Shown here one piece after another: positions 7,421 to 12,780 of a DNA stretch of 15,058 bases. Made by a program: the position numbers and the translations under genes. Under the pieces are notes generated by a model. That model was not told the origin of the DNA. It worked only from the letters and a program-made list of their open reading frames with translations, and did not search any database. The DNA is from DATEVL01 sp035281845 (GTDB lineage: Bacteria; Chloroflexota; Anaerolineae; Anaerolineales; E44-bin32): NCBI GenBank assembly GCA_035281845.1, contig DATEVL010000029.1:1-15058 (forward strand), given 5' to 3'. Position 1 is the first letter of the stretch. Each line of letters begins with the position of its first letter.

Positions 7421-8235
7421 TACGCTGCCCCCGCCAGGAAGGCCTCGATCGCTGGGTAGAACTCGTCCGGGACTTCGTCGTGAGGATGATGAGCGGCGCG
7501 CAATCGCATCAGGCGGCCGCCGGGCACCCTCCGGGCGGCGAGTTCTCCCTCGCCCGGAGCGACAACGCGATCCTGATCGCCGACGATGACGAGGGTGCGC
7601 GTCCGAATCTCCTCAAGCTGACTCGTCAGGTCCCAAGTCAGGACGGCGCGCATGCTGCCAAGTGCCGAGTCGGCCGTTGTCATCCCGAGGTCCTCTCTAT
7701 TCCGGAGGACATGGTTGGGAGCGCGCCGGCGGAGAGCCTCCGGCGGCCGGGTGAGCAAGCGCGAGGCGGCTGGCCACACCCGGCGCGAAACGCGCACCGC
7801 CGGTTCGACCCATTCGTCCCCCAAGGGGATGCCGCGAGAGTAGACCCGCCCCGTGACAACCGGGTTGACGGCGATCAGGCACTCCAGGGCGTTGGGCTGT
7901 CGGCTCGCCAACTCGAGCCCGATCGTGCCGCCCATCGAATGTCCGACGATAGCCGGCCGTCGCAGCTCGAGCGCCTCCATCAGGTCATCGACGAGGTCGG
8001 TGTATCGCGGAATCGAGTACCAGGTCCAATCGGGCTTACTGGATTCTCCGTGCCCAGGGAGGTCCAAGGCAATGGTGCGGAAGTGCGCCGACAAGCGTTG
8101 CTGTGCCGACTCCCACATCCGGCGCGAGCTCGCCCACCCGTGGAGCAGCACGACCGTCGGGGCTTGCGCATCCCCGACGGTCCGATAGACGATCTCAATT
8201 CCGCTCAGATCCAACCGCTGAAGCTCGTCCGGCAT
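7417..8235 (-). CDS. Alpha/beta-fold hydrolase
   Basis: This is a 272-residue cytoplasmic serine hydrolase of the alpha/beta fold. Visible elements in order are the oxyanion-hole HGWASS (residues 32-37), the DLPGHGESS strand-loop, the nucleophile elbow GHSMGG with Ser100, the acid in VGDQDR (Asp222 most likely), and AAHHPHDEVP carrying the catalytic His (H249 by alignment with GHxPHxExP). The lid lies around residues 135-190. The substrate cannot be predicted. It is the first gene of the four-gene minus-strand operon. Its TGA is shared with the CTG start of thpR. The ATG lies 8 nt from a TATAAT and has no Shine-Dalgarno sequence, so the message may be leaderless. Confidence 0.9.
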   Translation of the reverse strand: MPDELQRLDLSGIEIVYRTVGDAQAPTVVLLHGWASSRRMWESAQQRLSAHFRTIALDLPGHGESSKPDWTWYSIPRYTDLVDDLMEALELRRPAIVGHSMGGTIGLELASRQPNALECLIAVNPVVTGRVYSRGIPLGDEWVEPAVRVSRRVWPAASRLLTRPPEALRRRAPNHVLRNREDLGMTTADSALGSMRAVLTWDLTSQLEEIRTRTLVIVGDQDRVVAPGEGELAARRVPGGRLMRLRAAHHPHDEVPDEFYPAIEAFLAGAAY

Positions 8236-8243
8236 CGGCGCGG

Positions 8244-8249
8244 ATTATA
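8244..8249 (-). promoter_or_regulatory. -10 hexamer (TATAAT) of the hydrolase-thpR-LOG-rsfS operon
   Basis: On the minus strand a perfect TATAAT ends 8 nt before the ATG at 8235, which puts the predicted transcription start at or within a base or two of the start codon. I find no convincing -35 box at 16-18 bp spacing. The position implies a leaderless or nearly leaderless operon mRNA. Confidence 0.5.
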
Positions 8250-8405
8250 CCTGAGGGATGTGGAGGCCTCTTTCATGGGCTTCGGCGTTATCGACCCTTC
8301 GCACGCATCTCGGACCCCAGGGAAGACCATTCGGGCCGAGCTGCCATCGCGAAGTTCACCAGAGGGACATCGCGAAATCGGCGAAGGCGAGACGATCAAG
8401 CGCGA

Positions 8406-8490
8406 CCCCGCCCGCGCGGGCGTGACGAGAAATAACTGCCGTTCCCGCGGATACGCGGGGGTGACTAGGAAGAACGGATGGCGTTCCCGA
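8406..8490. repeat. REP-like palindromic repeat, about two and a half degenerate copies
   Basis: The 360-bp divergent gap 8236-8595 holds this block and two promoters but no gene I can support. Copy one has the 14-nt palindrome CGCCCGCGCGGGCG (8409-8422) followed by GTGACGAGAAATAACTG. Copy two has CCCGCG-GATA-CGCGGG (8444-8459) followed by GTGACTAGGAAGAAC. A third partial copy begins GTTCCCGAGG near 8483. The shared tail (GTGAC, AG, AA, AAC, then GCGTTCCCG or GCCGTTCCCG) and a roughly 40-bp period make this a short palindromic repeat of the REP type. Confidence 0.55.
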
Positions 8491-8561
8491 GGAAGTGGGA
8501 CCCAGAGCGCAGAGACGGTCCCCGGGACGTGCTCATAGGGTAGGGAAGTAAGTCCGGCCGG

Positions 8562-8589
8562 TTGATGGGCCGCGATTCGCCGCTACAAT
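8562..8589 (+). promoter_or_regulatory. Promoter of the L,D-transpeptidase, probably leaderless
   Basis: TTGATG (8562-8567, four of six consensus -35 bases) and TACAAT (8584-8589, five of six -10 bases) are 16 bp apart. Only 6 nt separate the -10 box from the GTG at 8596, so transcription should begin at about the start codon. No Shine-Dalgarno sequence is present. Confidence 0.55.
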
Positions 8590-8595
8590 GAAGGC

Positions 8596-9627
8596 GTGGA
8601 TGCGAGAATCGGCCGTCGGCAATTCCTCGGGTTGGCCGCCCTTTCGGCGGCCGGCGTCGCGCTGCGGCCCGCCCCACCCGCGGGAGGCGCCGAAGGTCTT
8701 GGCCTGGCCCGCGTCGCAGCTACCTGGATAGGCGTGTACTCCGAGCCCTCCTTCCGGGCCCGCCGCCTTGACCAATTGGTGCGAGACGAGATCATCACTC
8801 TTACCTCGCAGGTGAATTCCGACGAAGGACCATCCCACAACCCGGTCTGGTTTCAGCTCTCCGACGGCTACGCGCATTCCGGCAACCTGCAACGGGTCCG
8901 CTGGCTTCCGCAACCTCCCGAGACTCTCCTTCCGAGCGCGGGCGCCTTGTTCGAGATGAGCGTCCCCTACACCCGCACCCACCGAGATCCGGACCCCGGG
9001 TCCGATCCGCTTTACAGGCTCTACTACCAATCGACTCACTGGGTGGAGAGCAGCGTCGTTGGGGCCGACGGGCGAACGTGGTACCGAATCATCGATGACA
9101 TACTCTACGTCCGCTACTACGCGCCGGCGGAGCACCTGCGTCGAGTCACCCCGGAAGAGATGGCACCGATCTCACCCGACCTGGCGGCGCGTGAGAAGAA
9201 GATCGAGGTCTCCCTCGCCCGGCAGGAGTTGCGGGCTTACGAATCCGGGCAGTTGATCTTCCGAACGCGCATCTCAAGCGGCATCCCGGACACGCGCCCC
9301 AAGGAGAACGGGGTTCCCACGATCACCCCCGATGGAGTCTTCCATGTCAGCAAGAAGACTCCGATGCGCCACATGGGTGACGGCCATATCACCCCCGATC
9401 TCGAGGCCTACGAACTGCCCGGTGTGCCGTGGGTATCTTTCTTCCATGAGACGGGCGTTGCATTTCACGGGACCTACTGGCACACCGACTTCGGCACCCC
9501 TCGCAGCCACGGTTGCGTCAATATGCGGCCGGAAGAAGCGAAGTGGCTGTACCGTTGGACGACCCCATTGGCCTCCGTCTCCGAACGCCTGCGCGGCGGC
9601 CATGGCACGACGGTAATCGTCACCTAG
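8596..9627 (+). CDS. Tat-exported L,D-transpeptidase (YkuD domain)
   Basis: L,D-transpeptidases of the YkuD/ErfK family form meso-DAP cross-links or attach proteins in peptidoglycan outside the membrane. The 343-residue protein begins with a twin-arginine signal (GRRQFLGLAALSAAG, RR at 7-8, then RPAPPAGGA as a likely cleavage region). The YkuD domain covers about 201-343 and shows IEVSLARQELRAYE, the conserved HGTYWH (H291) and the catalytic SHGCVNM (H305, C307). Residues about 38-180 may hold SH3-like modules (WIGVYSEPS and an L-x-x-Y-Y stretch), which I assign only loosely. The GTG at 8596 gives a complete Tat signal and is next to a -10 box. Tat export suggests that the protein folds before export. 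Confidence 0.93.
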   Translation: MDARIGRRQFLGLAALSAAGVALRPAPPAGGAEGLGLARVAATWIGVYSEPSFRARRLDQLVRDEIITLTSQVNSDEGPSHNPVWFQLSDGYAHSGNLQRVRWLPQPPETLLPSAGALFEMSVPYTRTHRDPDPGSDPLYRLYYQSTHWVESSVVGADGRTWYRIIDDILYVRYYAPAEHLRRVTPEEMAPISPDLAAREKKIEVSLARQELRAYESGQLIFRTRISSGIPDTRPKENGVPTITPDGVFHVSKKTPMRHMGDGHITPDLEAYELPGVPWVSFFHETGVAFHGTYWHTDFGTPRSHGCVNMRPEEAKWLYRWTTPLASVSERLRGGHGTTVIVT

Positions 9628-9632
9628 AACCC

Positions 9633-9814
9633 GTGGTCAGTGGTCAAAAATGAGCTGTCAGCCATCAGCTTTCAGCCTTCAGCAAATCCAATCTCCAGTC
9701 TCCAGTCGCTAATCTCAAATCCCCCATCACCGATCACGGCTTACTGATCACAGAACATTGATAGCCGACCGCTCCTATGCTGTTGGCTGGTAGCTGACGG
9801 CTGATAGCTGATCC
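9633..9814. repeat. 26 consecutive degenerate heptamers filling a convergent spacer
   Basis: The 187-bp gap between the converging L,D-transpeptidase and response-regulator genes can be written as 26 units of 7 bp with no slip. It begins GTGGTCA GTGGTCA, then AAAATGA GCTGTCA GCCATCA GCTTTCA GCCTTCA (only a few shown per run), moves through CAATCTC, CAGTCTC, CAGTCGC, TAATCTC, then CCATCAC, CGATCAC, TGATCAC, and ends CTGGTAG, CTGACGG, CTGATAG, CTGATCC. Neighbouring units resemble each other and the consensus drifts. The left units (TCAGC type) and right units (GCTGA type) are reverse complements: arms 9653-9683 and 9779-9809 match at 25 of 31 positions. The structure could end transcription from both sides. 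Confidence 0.8.
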
Positions 9815-11104
9815 CTAGGGCTTCGTCCGACCGTCGCGGACTCGGGTCAGAAGGTCGGGGAGTTTGTCTGTCTCCGTGTATCCGGAGGCGCCGCGCCGGA
9901 TGGCGGCCCTGCCTTCGGCGTCCGACAGGGCCTCGGCCAACACGAAGACCGGGATATCCGCCGATATCTGGCGTAGCCCTCGCAGGAGCCAGTAGTCTCG
10001 GTCCTGCGCCAGGCGGGCGTTGACGAGAACCAGGCCGGGTTGGACCCGCTCGGCCAAGACCAGGGCCTCCTCGGGGCCGGCGGCTTCCGTCACACGGTAC
10101 CCCTGCGACTGAATCATAAGCACCATCGTCTCGCGCAGCTTGTCCACCGACTCGACGACCAGCACCCGCGCCACCGGCTGCCGCACTGTGTGCAGCGCTG
10201 CTTCGATGGCGGTAATGAGGGCGGCGGTCCCCGTCGGTCGGACGAGGAAATCGACCGCGCCCATCCGCATCCCGGCCTGCGGATCGCGCACCGAGGTCAT
10301 GAAGAGCACGGGAATGCGGGCGATGCGGGGATCCTGCTTCAGCACCATCGCCACATCGAAGGCCGTCGGATCGCGGGCCAGGATGTCGAGCAGGATCAAA
10401 GCCGGCTCTTTCTCACGCGCCAACGAGAGCACTTCTCCGCCGTCGCGGGCGGCGACCACCCGATAGCCTGCCGCGGACAGCTCCGTCGCCAGGACCTGGC
10501 GCAGCTGGCCGTCGTCCACCAGGATCAGCAGATGGGGGGTCGGATCGCCGGGTCTGGACAGGTGCTCGCCCAGGGTCCGCTGCAACGGCGTCACGTCGGC
10601 CGCAGGCGATGCCGCTCGCAAAGGCAGGAGCAGTCGCAGCTCGGGCATCGCCGGGGTGGCGCGATCGACCCACAATCTAGCGCCAATCTCGCGAAGGGCT
10701 TCGACACACGCTGCCGGTGCCATAAGCGAGTCGCCTTCGGCCTCCGTGGAGGTTTCCTCCAGAAGCGATTCGAGCACATCCGCCGTGAGACCGTTCCCGC
10801 GTGGGGCAATGCTGACCTGCGCCCAGGGACCGGTCTCGTCGCCCACGTGGGCGCCTTCGGGCGGCTCAGGAGTCAACGCAGCCCGCACGACCACCTCCCC
10901 GTGCTGGGCGCGGGTGACCGTTGCCGCGATCAGGCCGGCGATCGCTCCGGCCAGCCGGTCCGTATCGCCGTCGACGGCCGGGAGGTGCGCCGGGTACTCG
11001 GCGACCACCGAGACAGGCCGGTCGCCGAGGGTCGATGAGATCTGATCAATGGCTTGCTCGATCACCCGGGGCAAGTCCACCGGGCCGTGCCGCTCGGTCC
11101 CCAA
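9815..11104 (-). CDS. Degenerate kinase-ATPase domain fused to two receiver domains
   Basis: This 429-residue cytoplasmic protein has three parts. Residues about 10-165 resemble a histidine-kinase HATPase domain (RLAGAIAGLIAATV in the N-box position, GNGLTADVLESLLEE in the G-box position, RLLLPL at the end). The usual N-box Asn residues are absent and no phosphorylatable-His helix precedes it. Receiver 1 (about 190-307) has VDDG, the likely acceptor D240 in LILLDIL, MTS and an Arg in place of the usual Lys (FLVRPTG). Receiver 2 (about 311-425) has Asn at the acceptor site (LVLVNARL, N362) and lacks the Lys, so it should not be phosphorylated. There is no DNA-binding output domain. The TTG start at 11104 is supported by AGGAGG 7 nt upstream. 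The gene is divergent from the phosphatase, which suggests a shared pathway. Confidence 0.82.
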   Translation of the reverse strand: MGTERHGPVDLPRVIEQAIDQISSTLGDRPVSVVAEYPAHLPAVDGDTDRLAGAIAGLIAATVTRAQHGEVVVRAALTPEPPEGAHVGDETGPWAQVSIAPRGNGLTADVLESLLEETSTEAEGDSLMAPAACVEALREIGARLWVDRATPAMPELRLLLPLRAASPAADVTPLQRTLGEHLSRPGDPTPHLLILVDDGQLRQVLATELSAAGYRVVAARDGGEVLSLAREKEPALILLDILARDPTAFDVAMVLKQDPRIARIPVLFMTSVRDPQAGMRMGAVDFLVRPTGTAALITAIEAALHTVRQPVARVLVVESVDKLRETMVLMIQSQGYRVTEAAGPEEALVLAERVQPGLVLVNARLAQDRDYWLLRGLRQISADIPVFVLAEALSDAEGRAAIRRGASGYTETDKLPDLLTRVRDGRTKP

Positions 11105-11111
11105 GCACTGT

Positions 11112-11117
11112 CCTCCT
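11112..11117 (-). promoter_or_regulatory. Shine-Dalgarno sequence for the TTG start of the two-receiver gene
   Basis: On the minus strand AGGAGG is followed by 7 nt (ACAGTGC) and the TTG at 11104. This near-ideal site is the main reason for accepting a TTG start and a short N-terminus. Confidence 0.75.
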
Positions 11118-11182
11118 GCGGCGGGGCGTCCCTACTGTAGCGGAGGTCGCCGGTCCGCCGACCTTGCCAGCGCCTTACAGAT

Positions 11183-11211
11183 TCGACACACCCCGGACCC
11201 GAATGTAGAAT
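11183..11211 (+). promoter_or_regulatory. Promoter of the SpoIIE-type phosphatase, probably leaderless
   Basis: TCGACA (11183-11188) and TAGAAT (11206-11211) each match five of six consensus bases and are 17 bp apart, making this the best promoter in the window. The -10 box overlaps an in-frame ATG at 11210, so the ATG at 11219, 7 nt further on, must be the start for this transcript, with essentially no leader. Confidence 0.65.
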
Positions 11212-11218
11212 GCCCGGG

Positions 11219-11920
11219 ATGGAAGCCCAGGTTGCCGTCGCTAAGGTCCGGAAGTACGCCATGCCGGAAAGTGGCGATACGCTCGAAATGATCGAGCGAC
11301 CTTCGGGCGGCCTTTCCCTCGTCCTGGTCGATGGTCAAACCTCGGGCAAGGCGGCCAAGGCGATTGCCGGTATCGTCGCCCGCAAGGCGATCAGCCTGTT
11401 GGCCGATGGTGTGCGCGATGGCGCCGCCGCCCGCGCCGCTTCCGACTACCTGTACACGCTGCGTTCGGGCAAGGTGTTGGCGACGCTCAACATCCTGTCC
11501 ATCGACCTGCACACGCAGAGCCTGGTCATCACGCGCAACAATCCGGCGCCGGCCCTGCTGGTGGAGCAGGGAAACCTGCTCGCGCTGGATGGTCCGGCCG
11601 ATCCGGTCGGAGGCCGCAAGGGCGTCCGCCCGGAGATCCATCAAGTGCCACTTCAGCCCGGGCTGGCCGCGATCGTCTTCACCGACGGATTGACTCACGC
11701 TGGCGAGCGAACCGGGCACCCCTTCGACCTCGTCGCCCGAGTGATGGACCTTGCCGGGCAGGGCCCCCCCGACCCCGCCCGCTGGGCCGACGGACTCCTG
11801 GCCGACGCCGTCGAGCTCGAAGGCGGTCGCCCGGCGGACGACATTTCGATTCTGGTGGCGGCCATCTTGCCACGTCAGGGCGAGGATGTCCGCCGGCTGA
11901 CCGTCCGCATGCCCTTTTGA
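11219..11920 (+). CDS. Stand-alone SpoIIE/PP2C-type serine phosphatase
   Basis: PPM-family phosphatases of the SpoIIE/RsbU type remove phosphate from Ser/Thr, classically on STAS anti-anti-sigma proteins. In this 233-residue protein the metal-binding acids are recognisable: SGD (D20) in place of GGD, LVLVDGQTSGK (D38) in place of GDVSGHG, IVFTDGLTHAG (D156) and RPADDISILVAAI (D207/D208). The middle LATLNILSIDLHTQSLVITRNNPAPALLV is the usual core (quoted as LNILSIDL and NNPAPALLV). There is no GAF, PAS, HAMP or membrane segment, so a partner must supply the signal. The divergent two-receiver gene is the obvious candidate. The start at 11219 follows from the promoter position. Nineteen bp separate it from the P-loop gene downstream. 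Confidence 0.85.
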   Translation: MEAQVAVAKVRKYAMPESGDTLEMIERPSGGLSLVLVDGQTSGKAAKAIAGIVARKAISLLADGVRDGAAARAASDYLYTLRSGKVLATLNILSIDLHTQSLVITRNNPAPALLVEQGNLLALDGPADPVGGRKGVRPEIHQVPLQPGLAAIVFTDGLTHAGERTGHPFDLVARVMDLAGQGPPDPARWADGLLADAVELEGGRPADDISILVAAILPRQGEDVRRLTVRMPF

Positions 11921-11939
11921 CTCCGACGTCGCCTTCCCG

Positions 11940-12335
11940 GTGACCCCGCCCGATTCTACACCTCGGAGAATATCGACCCGGCCGTCGGGGGGGATCGCAG
12001 TCGTCGGGCCGTGCGCCGCGGGCAAGACAACCCTGGTCCTCAGGCTGAGGACGCTCGGCTTCGCCGCGCGGCAAATCGCGCAGGAACACTCCTACGTGGC
12101 CGATATGTGGCGACGCCTGGCCAAGCCGGAAGTGCTGATCTTCCTGGACGCGTCCTATCCGACGTGCAGCCGGCGCAAGCAGCTCGACTGGCTTCCACAA
12201 GAATACGATGAACAGCAGCGCCGGCTGGCTCATGCCCGAGCGAACTGCGATATTTACGTCTTCACCGACGACAACTCCGCCGAGGCTGTGTTGCAGATCG
12301 TCCTCCAGGCGCTTCCGCAGGTCCCTCCGCGCTGA
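11940..12335 (+). CDS. Small P-loop NTPase of unknown role
   Basis: This 131-residue protein carries a clear Walker A motif, GPCAAGKT (residues 23-30), early in the chain, followed by FAARQIAQEHSYVADMW, a hydrophobic strand VLIFLDAS that may give the Walker B Asp (D70), an Arg-rich helix (CSRRKQLDW) and CDIYVFTDD. The layout resembles small nucleoside or adenylate-type kinases with a short lid, but I cannot name a substrate. From memory, similar proteins occur beside stand-alone SpoIIE-type phosphatases in Anaerolineae. The GTG at 11940 has no Shine-Dalgarno sequence and lies 19 bp after the phosphatase stop, so it is probably cotranscribed. The stop codon falls within the first unit of a 17-bp tandem repeat. 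Confidence 0.72.
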   Translation: MTPPDSTPRRISTRPSGGIAVVGPCAAGKTTLVLRLRTLGFAARQIAQEHSYVADMWRRLAKPEVLIFLDASYPTCSRRKQLDWLPQEYDEQQRRLAHARANCDIYVFTDDNSAEAVLQIVLQALPQVPPR

Positions 12336-12418
12336 ACGCAGTCGAAGCGTGAGCGCAGTCGAAGCGTGGGCGCAGTCGAAGCGTGAGTTCAGTAGAAGCG
12401 TGGGCGTAGCGGATGCGT
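12334..12418. repeat. Five tandem copies of a 17-bp repeat
   Basis: Five contiguous 17-bp units have the consensus GRGCGCAGTCGAAGCGT. Units 1-3 (12334-12384) are nearly identical, and units 4 (12385-12401) and 5 (12402-12418) have diverged. The array starts on the last two bases of the P-loop gene's TGA. Seventeen is not a multiple of three and the array lies outside the reading frame. The reverse complement contains TTCGACTGCGCTC, which I remember as a frequent intergenic word in environmental genomes; this is unverified. Confidence 0.85.
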
Positions 12419-12528
12419 GACCGAAGGGCCGCACGGATTAAGGGCCTAGCCAGCCGCAAGCCGAGGCGATGCGGAGGAGTACCAAGAGCCGAAGCGCCCT
12501 TCGAGCTCTCGTTCCCTCGGTCTCTACG

Positions 12529-12612
12529 CCCCTTCGGGCGCCCCCAGGGGGCAGACCGCCACGCCTTTCGGCGCACACCCAGGGTGCACCCGAAGGGGTG
12601 CCCGAAGGGGTG
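12529..12612. repeat. Inverted and 12-bp direct repeats upstream of secD
   Basis: The 445-bp gap between the P-loop gene and secD contains, after the 17-bp array, CCCCTTCGGGC (12529-12539) and its exact reverse complement GCCCGAAGGGG (12600-12610). The right arm is part of two direct copies of CCCGAAGGGGTG (12589-12600, 12601-12612). Between them are a GCCCCCAGGGGGC hairpin (12540-12552) and the palindrome GGGTGCACCC (12582-12591). Read as RNA this is a large branched stem that could end P-loop transcription. No gene is supported in the gap; its short ORFs are Arg-rich and repeat-derived. Confidence 0.6.
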
Positions 12613-12713
12613 AGGGCGGGGCCTGTGCAGCGGCCGCGCAGGTGTCTCTAAGAAGGTGATGATCCGAGGCGGCCTCCGCTCGGGGAGGGATCCCGGCCAC
12701 TTCCTGAGCACGG

Positions 12714-12719
12714 TATAAT
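12714..12719 (+). promoter_or_regulatory. -10 hexamer of secDF
   Basis: A perfect TATAAT lies in CGGTATAATGG. No good -35 box is found at 16-18 bp. Transcription would start near 12726, leaving a leader of about 55 nt before the TTG at 12781. The box overlaps an in-frame ATG at 12718, which therefore should not be on this transcript. Confidence 0.5.
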
Positions 12720-12729
12720 GGCGTCCGCT

Positions 12730-12764
12730 GGCCAGCGCGCAAGTCATGGCGCTGGCCTTGCGCG
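12730..12764 (+). promoter_or_regulatory. Mutually exclusive hairpins in the secD leader
   Basis: GGCCAGCGC (12730-12738) pairs perfectly with GCGCTGGCC (12749-12757), 9 bp with a 10-nt loop. CGCGCAAG (12736-12743) pairs perfectly with CTTGCGCG (12757-12764), 8 bp with a 13-nt loop. The strands overlap, so only one full stem can form at a time. The second ends 3 nt before the Shine-Dalgarno sequence at 12768. This layout is compatible with a translational switch, but no sensing element is recognised. Confidence 0.45.
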
Positions 12765-12767
12765 ACC

Positions 12768-12773
12768 GGAGAG
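12768..12773 (+). promoter_or_regulatory. Shine-Dalgarno sequence for the secD TTG start
   Basis: GGAGAG with a 7-nt spacer precedes the TTG at 12781. It supports MKNARLVVIL as the SecD N-terminus over the longer form from the ATG at 12718, which has no such site and lies on the -10 box. Confidence 0.65.
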
Positions 12774-12780
12774 CCTTCGA

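Noticed and set aside
7480..8538. A 352-codon plus-strand frame opposite the alpha/beta hydrolase and into the divergent gap
   Set aside because: The minus-strand frame carries the HGW, GHSMGG and HHPH motifs. The plus frame has no recognisable domain and runs through the palindromic repeats.
9633..9814. A CRISPR or attachment-site explanation for the heptamer tract
   Set aside because: There is no constant repeat with variable spacers, no integrase and no tRNA; the 7-bp phase explains the whole tract.
10040..11038. A 332-codon plus-strand frame opposite the two-receiver gene
   Set aside because: It is His/Arg/Gln-rich shadow sequence; the minus-strand frame has clear receiver domains and an AGGAGG site.
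11132..12025. A 297-codon minus-strand frame across the phosphatase and P-loop genes
   Set aside because: It overlaps two well-supported plus-strand genes and the promoter between the divergent genes, with no motif of its own.
12334..12418. A small CRISPR array
   Set aside because: The 17-bp units are directly adjacent with no spacers, and no cas gene is in the window.
12413..12651. Short plus-strand frames (about 60-70 codons) in the gap before secD
   Set aside because: They are Arg/Pro-rich, made of the repeat sequences, and have no Shine-Dalgarno sequence or recognisable motif.
12718..12780. SecD starting at the ATG at 12718
   Set aside because: That ATG overlaps the -10 hexamer, has no Shine-Dalgarno sequence, and adds 21 non-conserved residues before the membrane helix. 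The TTG at 12781 has GGAGAG at 7 nt.
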